DNA of 14,770 nt, taken from positions 1 through 14,770 of the forward strand of contig CAJTZD010000080.1 in the NCBI GenBank assembly GCA_910584235.1. The letters run 5' to 3'. Of this stretch, positions 1 to 5,563 are shown in pieces. The position numbers were made by a program, and so were the translations under genes. The notes below the pieces were generated by a model, which was not told the origin of the DNA, did not search any database, and worked only from the letters and a program-made list of their open reading frames with translations. The stretch comes from an uncultured Acetatifactor sp. GTDB lineage: Bacteria; Bacillota; Clostridia; Lachnospirales; Lachnospiraceae. How positions within the stretch are numbered: position 1 is the first letter of the stretch; the number at the start of each line of letters is the position of its first letter.

Positions 1-73
1 TTGCATCTTTTATCTGGTCTTTGATTTGTTGGTAAAGGGGGGCTTCCGATGTGTTAGATATTACAATCTTCAA
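1..73 (-). CDS. GntR-family (YtrA-like) transcriptional regulator, N-terminus only
   Basis: A TTG start at 73-71 opens a frame running off the left edge; only 24 codons are visible. The peptide begins MKIVISNTSEAPLYQQIKDQ and continues IKDA. This is the characteristic beginning of YtrA-subfamily GntR repressors, where a short strand leads into the P-[IL]-Y-x-Q-I-x-x-Q-I helix before the winged helix-turn-helix. The TTG start is supported by AGGAGG at 83-88 with an 8-nt spacer, and by a sigma-A promoter just upstream. YtrA regulators usually repress their own operon, often with ABC-transporter genes, by binding an inverted repeat at the promoter; a matching repeat is present here. The DNA-binding domain itself lies outside the window, so the assignment rests on the N-terminus alone. 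The frame is too short to be picked up by length-based gene calling. Confidence 0.8.
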   Translation of the reverse strand, partial: MKIVISNTSEAPLYQQIKDQIKDA

Positions 74-111
74 ATATCTTGCCTCCTTTAGTGTGATGTT
101 AATACATACAC

Positions 112-140
112 ATTATATACATGTAGCACTTACATGTCAA
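112..140 (-). promoter_or_regulatory. Sigma-A promoter with internal operator-like palindrome for the GntR gene
   Basis: On the minus strand, TTGACA (140-135) and TATAAT (117-112) are both perfect consensus hexamers separated by exactly 17 nt. Within the spacer and the end of the -35 box is a perfect inverted repeat ACATGTA-5 nt-TACATGT (119-137). A protein bound there would block RNA polymerase. The predicted transcription start is near position 105, giving a leader of about 30 nt to the TTG codon. Autorepression by the GntR protein encoded immediately downstream is inferred from the position of the palindrome and the usual behaviour of the family. Confidence 0.85.
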
Positions 141-180
141 TATTCTTTCGTTATTTTCTATAAAATACCTATATCTCCCG

Positions 181-210
181 AAAAAACGGCAGAGCTTTTA
201 CACTTTGCCG
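181..210 (-). terminator. Rho-independent terminator (minus strand)
   Basis: On the minus strand an 8-bp stem with one mismatch (CGGCAAAG, 210-203, against CTCTGCCG, 194-187) encloses an 8-nt loop. It is followed directly by six T residues (186-181). It lies between the hydrogenase-side sequence and the GntR promoter, so it would insulate that promoter from read-through or end a short RNA transcribed from about 300. Confidence 0.75.
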
Positions 211-300
211 CTTTGTATACCTGCACGAAGCGGGGCCGCAATCCCCGGAAACTTTTTGCAAGTTAAAGTCTTCAAAAGTTGCTGTAAGAGTGGTATAAGC
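181..300 (-). ncRNA. Hairpin-rich segment, candidate small RNA or structured 3' UTR
   Basis: Read on the minus strand, three hairpins follow one another: AACTTTT/AAAAGTT (280-274 with 256-250), CGGGG/CCCCG with a 7-nt loop (247-243 with 235-231), and the terminator stem with its T-run at 210-181. No convincing protein gene occupies 141-448. A 34-codon minus-strand frame (302-198) lacks a Shine-Dalgarno sequence. I see no clear promoter immediately upstream, so this may be an independent small RNA, a processed 3' end of the hydrogenase transcript, or simply a second terminator region. This is a structural inference from eye-paired stems, not a match to a known RNA family. Confidence 0.3.
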
Positions 301-370
301 ATCTTGAAGCTTTTCTATATCAACTAGCACAACAGGTTAAGCGCTTACTGTCTACAGGATTTTAGACACA

Positions 371-408
371 CAAAAACAGCGGAACCCCACATTTTATAGG
401 ATTCCGCT
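371..408 (-). terminator. Rho-independent terminator of the hydrogenase transcript
   Basis: On the minus strand the stem AGCGGAA/TTCCGCT (408-402 with 384-378), extendable by two G-C pairs past a mismatch, encloses an A/T-rich loop. It is followed by G-TTTTT (377-372). It begins about 40 nt after the hydrogenase stop codon, in the right orientation to end that transcript and probably the lar-hydrogenase operon. Confidence 0.85.
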
Positions 409-448
409 ACAAATTTGCTGTCTTTCTTTATGCCGGCAAACATAAAGC

Positions 449-1963
449 TTACCCGTTTGGGGCCCAATCCGTCTCATGAGGCACGGCTTCCTTTGCCTGT
501 GCCTTAAATTTTGCCACCTCTTTCATGGCCTGAGGAATCGCTATATTCGTCCCTGCTCCGGCCACGCATCCGCCGGGGCATGCCATACCCTCTATCAAAC
601 AGCCGTTCTTCCTGCCGGCCTTGGCCAGAAGAAGCATCTTCTTGCATTCTGTCAGCCCTTCCGCATGCTCAATCTTCACTTCCGTACCCGGATAGTAGGT
701 CTTGATGCACTCCTCGATGGCTCCCGCCACGCCGCCTGCCACACCGTATCCGCGGCCTGCTCCGGTAGCGTCCGTCATTTCGTCCATGGCCTTGATCTCA
801 TCCAGAAAGAACCCTTTCGCCTCAAACATTCCGGTCAATTCCTCAAATGTAATGACGAAATCCACATCCGAGCGCACTGTCCGGCGGCTGGCCTCCAGCT
901 TCTTGGAAGCGCAGGGGCCGATGAACACCACCAAAGCGTTCGGGTGCTCTTTCTTTATAATCCTGGCCGTAGCTACCATGGGCGTCAGTTCATTGCTGAT
1001 CTTGTCAATAGTCTCCGGGAACAGATGCTTGGCCATCACAGACCAGGAGGGGCAGCAGGAGGTCAGGGCAAAACTCTGCTTTCCCGTAGCCACCTCTTTC
1101 ACATAATGCTCCGCCTCTGCCATGCATCCTAAGTCCGCGCCGATGGCCGTCTCATACACATCCGCAAAGCCAAGTTCTTTCAACGCCGTCTTGAACATTT
1201 CCGGCGTCACCTTAGGGCCGAACTGTCCCGCAAAAGCCGGCGCCACCTGGGCAATGATCTCCCTGCCCGACTGCATGGCCCGGATCAGCTGGAATATCTG
1301 AGACTTGTCCGCTATGGCTCCGAACGGACAGCTGACCATGCACATCCCGCAGGATACACACATGTCATTGTCTATGTAGGCTCGGCCAAACCGGTCGGAT
1401 TTGATGGCACTTACGCCGCAGGCCGCCTTACAGGGGCGCTCCTTGTGGCAGATAGCGTCATAGGGGCATACCGCTTTGCACTTTCCACACTTAATACACT
1501 TCTCCTGATCAATGACGGACTTGCCGTTCACCATAGAGATGGCTCCTTTGGGGCATACGCTATGGCAGGGATGAGCCACGCAGCCCATGCAGGAACTGGT
1601 GACTTCATAATGGTCCTCCGGGCAGGCGTTGCAGGCGGATGGGATGACCTGCATCAGGGGCGGCTCATAGTATTTCTCATCAATGTCGCTCTCCTCCAGT
1701 CCCTGGGTCAGATGTCCGGGATGCTCCCGGTTCTCCGGACGCAGGCTCATGCCCATGGCCAGGCGGATACGCTCACGGATGATGGCCCGGTCGCGGTATA
1801 CACTCTCCCAATATAAGGGCTCTTCGTAGTCTACGATTTTATAGGGGAGCGCTTCCATGTCATCTTTCAGATTGGTTGAATTGTAGGCGAGATTCGCCAC
1901 CTCTTTAAAAACCCGTCTCCTGCGCTGGCGGACAGGGGTATCGATTCCTCTCATGCTGCTCAT
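449..1963 (-). CDS. Monomeric [FeFe] hydrogenase with N-terminal ferredoxin domains, group B-like
   Basis: This 504-residue protein is predicted to be a cytoplasmic reversible hydrogenase exchanging electrons with ferredoxin and protons/H2. It has an N-terminal extension (1-105) and a cysteine-rich ferredoxin region. Cysteines at 111/114, 125/128/133/137, 156/159/162/166, 178/182 and 202/205/208/212 suggest at least three [4Fe-4S] clusters. The H-cluster domain follows (about 225-490). All three signature loops are present: TSCCPSW (301-307, including the cluster-ligand and proton-relay cysteines), GPCASKK (349-355) and EGMACPGGCVAGAG (458-471). The GPC in loop 2 (canonically MPC) and the GAG ending of loop 3 (canonically GGG) argue for the less studied group B rather than the classical CpI type. 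The ATG at 1963 is preceded by GGAGG with a 9-nt spacer. It lies 107 nt downstream of larC and may be co-transcribed with it. No signal peptide is visible. Family assignment is firm; subgroup is inferred. Confidence 0.9.
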   Translation of the reverse strand: MSSMRGIDTPVRQRRRRVFKEVANLAYNSTNLKDDMEALPYKIVDYEEPLYWESVYRDRAIIRERIRLAMGMSLRPENREHPGHLTQGLEESDIDEKYYEPPLMQVIPSACNACPEDHYEVTSSCMGCVAHPCHSVCPKGAISMVNGKSVIDQEKCIKCGKCKAVCPYDAICHKERPCKAACGVSAIKSDRFGRAYIDNDMCVSCGMCMVSCPFGAIADKSQIFQLIRAMQSGREIIAQVAPAFAGQFGPKVTPEMFKTALKELGFADVYETAIGADLGCMAEAEHYVKEVATGKQSFALTSCCPSWSVMAKHLFPETIDKISNELTPMVATARIIKKEHPNALVVFIGPCASKKLEASRRTVRSDVDFVITFEELTGMFEAKGFFLDEIKAMDEMTDATGAGRGYGVAGGVAGAIEECIKTYYPGTEVKIEHAEGLTECKKMLLLAKAGRKNGCLIEGMACPGGCVAGAGTNIAIPQAMKEVAKFKAQAKEAVPHETDWAPNG

Positions 1964-2070
1964 AGCTGTTTGCCTCCTTCTTTGTTTACTTTTTTATCAT
2001 TTCCTTGTATAGCCCGGTGACCTCAAATTCCTTGGCAAATTTTATCGGCCGTCAGTATAAATGGCGAAAG

Positions 2071-3441
2071 TCAGTCCTGATGCAGATACTTGTCCAGCAA
2101 TGTCCTCACCTGATCCAGGCTCATTTCTTTCTCCCTTGCTATAGAGGAAATGTCATCATACTCATATTTCCGCCGTTTTACGCCATATCCCGCCGAATCC
2201 TTGCAGCGGATCCGGCCTAATGGCGTCTCCGCTTCCTCCACCTTCCGATCCAGCACATATCGCTGCATCTTTGCCTCACGCACTCCGATGGTGGTGGTAT
2301 GTCTAAATATCAGGGCAAGCAGCTCTTCCCTGTCCTGCTCCCTGCATACGATGCGGATTAAGGTCCCGGGACGGTTCTTTTTCATGCCCACGGACACTGT
2401 GTATACATCCAATGCGCCTCCCTCAAAAAGCTGTTCCATGGCAAAACCTATCTGCTCCGCCGTCATGTCATCCACGTTGCAGGAAAGTTCCAGCACCTGG
2501 TCTGTCTTATCCTGCGTCTGGCCCAGAATGGCGCGGACACAGTTGGCTGCATCGAAGTCCTTTTTCCCCATGCCATAGCCGATGGCACTGGTTCTCATTA
2601 CGGGCATGCTTCCGAAGCGGGTGGCAAAATGCTTCAGAAGTGCGGCACCGGTAGGCGTGCAGAGTTCTCCCCGGATATTTCCTCCATAAATGGGCACGTC
2701 CTTTAAGATATAAGCTGTGGCTGGCGCTGGCACTGGCAGTATGCCATGGGCGCACCTGACCTGGCCGCTTCCCACATGGACGGGGGACACTACCACCTCA
2801 TCAGGGGAAATCCGGGCCATCAGCATACAGACCATGGCGATGTCCGCTATGGCATCCATGGTTCCCACCTCGTGGAAATGGATTTCCGTGACGGGAACGC
2901 CGTGGGCTTGGCTCTCGGCTTCCGCTATCAGTTGATAGACGGCCATGATATCGTCCTGTACTTTTTGGGGCAGATCCAGATGGCTCCGCACGATATGTTC
3001 AATATTATGAAGACTGCTGTGATGGTGAGCATCGTGGTTATGGATTTCCGCATCGCTATACTCATGGCTATCGTGATGATGTTCTTCTATATCTTCATGG
3101 TCATGATAACATTCATGATGACATGTATCACCCTCGAAATGATCCTCATCCTCTTCGTGAATACGCTCTTCGAGAACATGCCCATGTTCCCTATGTATAT
3201 GCCCATGGGAATGACCATGATGGTCAATGCTCTCCTCTTCCACGCCATCGACCGTAACGGACACATGGGTTCCGGTGATACCACATTTTACATCTTTTTC
3301 CCTCCTTACATGCACTCCCGGTATCCCCAGGGCGTTCACTTGTTCCAGTAAGTCGTCCCCATCCGGAATCAGCTCCAATAATGCCGCTGCCAGCATATCT
3401 CCCGCTGCGCCCATTCCACAGTCCAAATATAAAGTCTTCAT
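2071..3441 (-). CDS. larC: LarC, nickel insertase for the nickel-pincer nucleotide cofactor
   Basis: LarC performs the last step of NPN synthesis, CTP-dependent insertion of nickel into pyridinium-3,5-bisthiocarboxylic acid mononucleotide. The N-terminus MKTLYLDCGMGAAGDM is the family hallmark. Other LarC blocks include TEIHFHEVGTMDAIADI (185-201), the CTPTGAALL segment (261-269) and the C-terminal NVDDMTAEQIGFA region (322-334), with SVGMKKNRPGT at 350-360. Residues 74-149 form a His/Asp/Glu-rich linker with 25 histidines by my count, a probable nickel-binding reservoir. In Lactobacillus plantarum LarC is made from larC1 and larC2 by programmed frameshifting; here it is one uninterrupted 456-codon frame. 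The ATG at 3441 has GGGAGG about 5 nt upstream. It follows larB after 127 nt containing a short hairpin. Confidence 0.95.
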   Translation of the reverse strand: MKTLYLDCGMGAAGDMLAAALLELIPDGDDLLEQVNALGIPGVHVRREKDVKCGITGTHVSVTVDGVEEESIDHHGHSHGHIHREHGHVLEERIHEEDEDHFEGDTCHHECYHDHEDIEEHHHDSHEYSDAEIHNHDAHHHSSLHNIEHIVRSHLDLPQKVQDDIMAVYQLIAEAESQAHGVPVTEIHFHEVGTMDAIADIAMVCMLMARISPDEVVVSPVHVGSGQVRCAHGILPVPAPATAYILKDVPIYGGNIRGELCTPTGAALLKHFATRFGSMPVMRTSAIGYGMGKKDFDAANCVRAILGQTQDKTDQVLELSCNVDDMTAEQIGFAMEQLFEGGALDVYTVSVGMKKNRPGTLIRIVCREQDREELLALIFRHTTTIGVREAKMQRYVLDRKVEEAETPLGRIRCKDSAGYGVKRRKYEYDDISSIAREKEMSLDQVRTLLDKYLHQD

Positions 3442-3501
3442 AATCCCTCCCGATTTTATTCTGTCTCTCTATTGCTTCCGATGCTGTCTTTCTGCACCTT
3501 T

Positions 3502-3518
3502 GGAGCAACTATTGCTCC
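3502..3518. other. Perfect short hairpin in the larB-larC gap
   Basis: GGAGCAA and TTGCTCC (7 bp) flank a 3-nt loop in the 127-nt larB-larC spacer. No T-run follows on the transcribed minus strand, so it is not a standard terminator. It may be an mRNA stability or processing element that adjusts LarC relative to LarB, or it may be chance. The spacer is also rich in GGAGCA/GGAAGCA repeats. Confidence 0.4.
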
Positions 3519-3568
3519 TCTGCATCTTTTTTGTTCTAAAATGCTCCCTGGCGCTTCCTGCTCCTATG

Positions 3569-4324
3569 TCATCTTTTTGCTTCCATATGGTTGATCATGC
3601 CGGCCAGATACCCGGCGCCGAAGCCATTGTCAATATTGACCACAGACACACCGCTGGCGCAGGAATTCAGCATGGAAAGCAACGCCGACAGCCCATTGAA
3701 AGACGCACCGTATCCAACGCTGGTAGGCACCGCAATGACAGGACAGTCCGCCAGGCCTCCGATGACGCTGGCAAGCGCTCCCTCCATCCCCGCAATAGCA
3801 ATGATCACGCTGGCTCCCATGATGTCGTCCAGATGAGCCAGGGTCCTGTGAAGCCCGGCCACACCTACGTCATAGAGCCGTACCACCTCATTGCCCAGCA
3901 CCCGAGTCGTCAGGGCAGCCTCTTCCGCCACCGGAATGTCGCTGGTACCGCCGGTGGCCACCACGATTCTGCCAAGTCCGCTGCACTCCGGCATTTCCCC
4001 GATTATGCCCACACTGGCATCCTCGTGGTAGTCCAGGATATGGCTTTCTCCCACTATGTCCGCCGCCTCCCTGGACATCCTGGTGATCAGGATAGTCTTC
4101 TGTCCGTTCTTCTCCATGACATCAATGATGCCGTTTATCTGCTCCGGCGTCTTCCCCGCGCCGTAAATGACCTCGGCCGCCCCCTGGCGTATCTTCCGAT
4201 GGAGATCCACTTTCGCATATCCGATGTCCTCAAAAGGCTCCACCTTGATCCGAAGCAGTGCGTCCTCCACCGACATCTCTCCTGCCTGCACAGCCTCCAG
4301 AACACGCTTTACCTCATTGTCCAT
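3569..4324 (-). CDS. larB: LarB, pyridinium-3,5-biscarboxylic acid mononucleotide synthase
   Basis: LarB starts NPN synthesis. It carboxylates the pyridinium ring of nicotinic acid adenine dinucleotide and releases AMP, giving the dicarboxylate that LarE sulfurates. The 251-residue length is normal for LarB. The C-terminal half is the PurE-like (AIR carboxylase) domain: VVATGGTSDIPVAEEAA (121-137), the AGMEGALASVIGGL block (178-191), VGYGASFNGLSALL (203-216) and NSCASGVSVVNIDNGFGAG (220-238). Cys222 in the last block matches the position of the catalytic cysteine of the L. plantarum enzyme. I place the start at the ATG at 4324, which reads MDNEVK, with GGAGGT 6 nt upstream inside the last codons of larE. 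An ATG one codon earlier (4327) is possible but its spacer is only 3 nt. The larE stop and this start overlap as TGATG, implying translational coupling. Confidence 0.95.
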   Translation of the reverse strand: MDNEVKRVLEAVQAGEMSVEDALLRIKVEPFEDIGYAKVDLHRKIRQGAAEVIYGAGKTPEQINGIIDVMEKNGQKTILITRMSREAADIVGESHILDYHEDASVGIIGEMPECSGLGRIVVATGGTSDIPVAEEAALTTRVLGNEVVRLYDVGVAGLHRTLAHLDDIMGASVIIAIAGMEGALASVIGGLADCPVIAVPTSVGYGASFNGLSALLSMLNSCASGVSVVNIDNGFGAGYLAGMINHMEAKR

Positions 4325-5193
4325 CATCGCACCTCCAAATCCAGCAATACAGCATTGTAGTACTTTTTTAATTCGTCCAAAATCTCCTGCCGCCTGGACA
4401 GTACCAGGGGAATGTCCTGTTCCCTGACCTGGATCCGCGCGCTGTCGCCGGCCGTAATGTCCGGCTGTACTTCGGATATCGGTTTGCCGGGCATTTTTCC
4501 CTGCGGCAGGTCCGTGCTGCTGCCAGACATCCCGCTGTGGGGTTCTCCGCATCCATCTGTCCGCCTGTTGTCTGCCGCAATCATTCTGACCCGGAAGTCC
4601 GTAAGTCCGATTTCAGCCAAATAGCTTTCCGCCGCCTCGGTTCTGCACAGTCGCTCTCTTGTAATCTCGGTTCCTGTGGGAATCCGGGTGGCAAGGCAGG
4701 CATAGGCAGGCTTGTCCCAGGTAAAAAGCCCTGCCTCCTTAGACCGCCGCCTGATCTCGTCTTTGGTCAGCCCGCACTCCCGAAGCGGCGAACGGACCGA
4801 CAGCTCCGCAAGCGCCCGCATGCCGGGGCGGTCGCCTGCATTGTCCGAAGCGTTGGTTCCGTCCATCAGGACAGGAAATCCGTCTGCGGCGGCTGTCTGC
4901 GCTATGGCAGCAAATATCTTTTTTTTACAATAATAACATCTGTCAGCGGGATTGGCGGCTATCGCCGGGCCGAGCACCTCCGCTTTCAACTCCCGCATGT
5001 CCGCCCCAAGCTCTGCCGCCAGCCTCCTGGCGTCCTCCAGCTCGAACTGAGGCTGAAAGACAGACTTTACATAATAGGCCCGTACCTGCGCTCCGTTTTC
5101 CATGGCCGCATAGAGCAGGTAAGCCGAATCCACGCCGCCGGAAAATGCCAGGGCTACTTTTGGGTTTTCCTGAAAAAAATATTTTAAATCCAT
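4324..5193 (-). CDS. larE: LarE, ATP-dependent sulfur transferase of NPN synthesis (three-cysteine type)
   Basis: LarE adenylates the carboxylates made by LarB and converts them to thiocarboxylates. The PP-loop ATP-binding motif SGGVDS is at 18-23 near the N-terminus. RCYYCKK (85-91) and ACLATRIPTG (165-174) supply cysteines 86, 89 and 166. In L. plantarum LarE a single cysteine, Cys176, is consumed as sulfur donor. Homologues with three such cysteines bind a [4Fe-4S] cluster and can act catalytically, so this enzyme is probably of the latter type. Two oddities stand out. Roughly 40 hydrophilic residues (about 206-250, Gly/Ser/Pro-rich) interrupt the usual junction between the FRVR and ARI blocks. 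The protein also ends at LDLEVR, short of the usual G[FY]RSG-type tail. ATG at 5193 has a GGAAGAGGA ribosome site with a 6-nt spacer. It is the first lar gene of the cluster. Confidence 0.93.
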   Translation of the reverse strand: MDLKYFFQENPKVALAFSGGVDSAYLLYAAMENGAQVRAYYVKSVFQPQFELEDARRLAAELGADMRELKAEVLGPAIAANPADRCYYCKKKIFAAIAQTAAADGFPVLMDGTNASDNAGDRPGMRALAELSVRSPLRECGLTKDEIRRRSKEAGLFTWDKPAYACLATRIPTGTEITRERLCRTEAAESYLAEIGLTDFRVRMIAADNRRTDGCGEPHSGMSGSSTDLPQGKMPGKPISEVQPDITAGDSARIQVREQDIPLVLSRRQEILDELKKYYNAVLLDLEVR

Positions 5194-5214
5194 ATCATAT
5201 CCTCTTCCGATGCC

Positions 5215-5352
5215 TTATATCCGTTCAATCACACAGCCGTGTTCTTTCGTCTTTGTATCATAATTGATTCCAACGACTATAATCTCGCCGCCGCAGTCTT
5301 TCAATATCGCAGGATATTTACTGTATAAAGTAATATAGTATTTATGGCGGCT
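5215..5352 (-). pseudogene. C-terminal remnant of a probable AAA-ATPase/PD-(D/E)XK nuclease-like protein
   Basis: A 45-codon minus-strand frame without a start codon ends in TAA at 5217-5215. Its C-terminal part reads GGEIIVVGINYDTKTKEHGC followed by VIERI. This resembles the conserved last strand pair of the large AAA-ATPase-like proteins with a PD-(D/E)XK domain that are repeated in clostridial genomes (typical ending [LV]LVGINYD-x-K-T-K-x-H-x-C-x-IE). The frame is closed upstream by TAA at 5355-5353, so the rest of the gene is missing. It lies only 21 nt before larE on the same strand. The match is by recollection of the family, hence moderate confidence; a chance open stretch or a short leader peptide cannot be excluded. 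Confidence 0.5.
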
Positions 5353-5359
5353 TTACTAA

Positions 5360-5388
5360 AGTTTATGGCAGGAATGGGAAAAAGTCAA
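5360..5388 (-). promoter_or_regulatory. Candidate sigma-A promoter for larE-larB-larC
   Basis: On the minus strand, TTGACT (5388-5383) and TAAACT (5365-5360) are spaced by exactly 17 nt. This places a start site near 5353, about 160 nt before the larE ATG. The leader would cover the gene remnant at 5215-5352. An 11-bp palindrome, CTTTACTAAAG (5351-5361), touches the -10 box and the predicted start. No other promoter this good was seen before larE. Confidence 0.55.
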
Positions 5389-5437
5389 TGGGTATGGGGG
5401 AGATTTTAGAAATAGGCCGCTATTAAATTTTGCATAA

Positions 5438-5563
5438 GCGCTTGCATATAAAACGATAGAGTTCCTAAAAGAAAATTATGAGATAGAGCATACACTCTCT
5501 TTAGAGGATGCGCTTAACGATATGCTGCGCATCTGCCAAAAGAATGGAGGGGCACTGGCATGA
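5438..5563 (+). pseudogene. 3' remnant of a small gene preceding the DUF3990 gene
   Basis: An open plus-strand stretch has no start codon and is bounded upstream by TAA at 5435-5437. It encodes about 41 residues, including TIEFLKENYEIEHTLSLEDA and then LNDMLRICQKNGGALA. The composition and the helical E-rich pattern look like real coding sequence. Its TGA (5561-5563) overlaps the ATG of the DUF3990 frame (5560) as ATGA, the standard coupling of a two-gene cassette. Small helical partners typically sit just before DUF3990 in clostridia, in arrangements suspected of being toxin-antitoxin-like. The 5' part is missing, so it is a remnant. The precise family is not identified. Confidence 0.55.

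Noticed and set aside
231..247. A 5-bp GC stem followed at a distance by T residues on the plus strand, resembling a terminator
   Set aside because: The T-run starts several bases after the stem and there is no plus-strand gene that would need it.
51..266. A 71-codon plus-strand frame near the left edge
   Set aside because: It has no ribosome binding site, runs antisense through the GntR start, its promoter and the terminator at 181-210, and the peptide has no recognisable features.
198..302. A 34-codon minus-strand frame (starting MLIPLLQQLL)
   Set aside because: No Shine-Dalgarno sequence precedes the ATG and the frame overlaps the hairpins and the terminator stem, so it is more likely noncoding.
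476..1132. A 218-codon plus-strand frame opposite the hydrogenase gene
   Set aside because: It is a shadow of the hydrogenase reading frame: its peptide is His/Arg/Leu-rich with no domain, while the minus strand carries all hydrogenase motifs.
1986..2051. A 21-codon minus-strand stretch ending KEFEVTGLYKEMIKK in the larC-hydrogenase gap
   Set aside because: It resembles real protein in composition and could be the tail of a lost gene, but it is too short, has no usable start and matches no family I can name.
2746..3351. A 201-codon plus-strand frame opposite larC, rich in Met and Ile
   Set aside because: The apparent membrane-like composition comes from reading the complement of the His-rich (CAT/CAC/GAT) tract of larC.
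3227..4360. A 377-codon plus-strand frame across larC/larB
   Set aside because: It spans two well-supported genes on the opposite strand and has no ribosome site or domain.
3953..4552. An N-terminal extension of LarB from an in-frame upstream start at 4552
   Set aside because: The added 76 residues overlap larE and are Arg/Gln/Gly-rich out-of-frame reading. LarB has its normal length and a good ribosome site from 4324.
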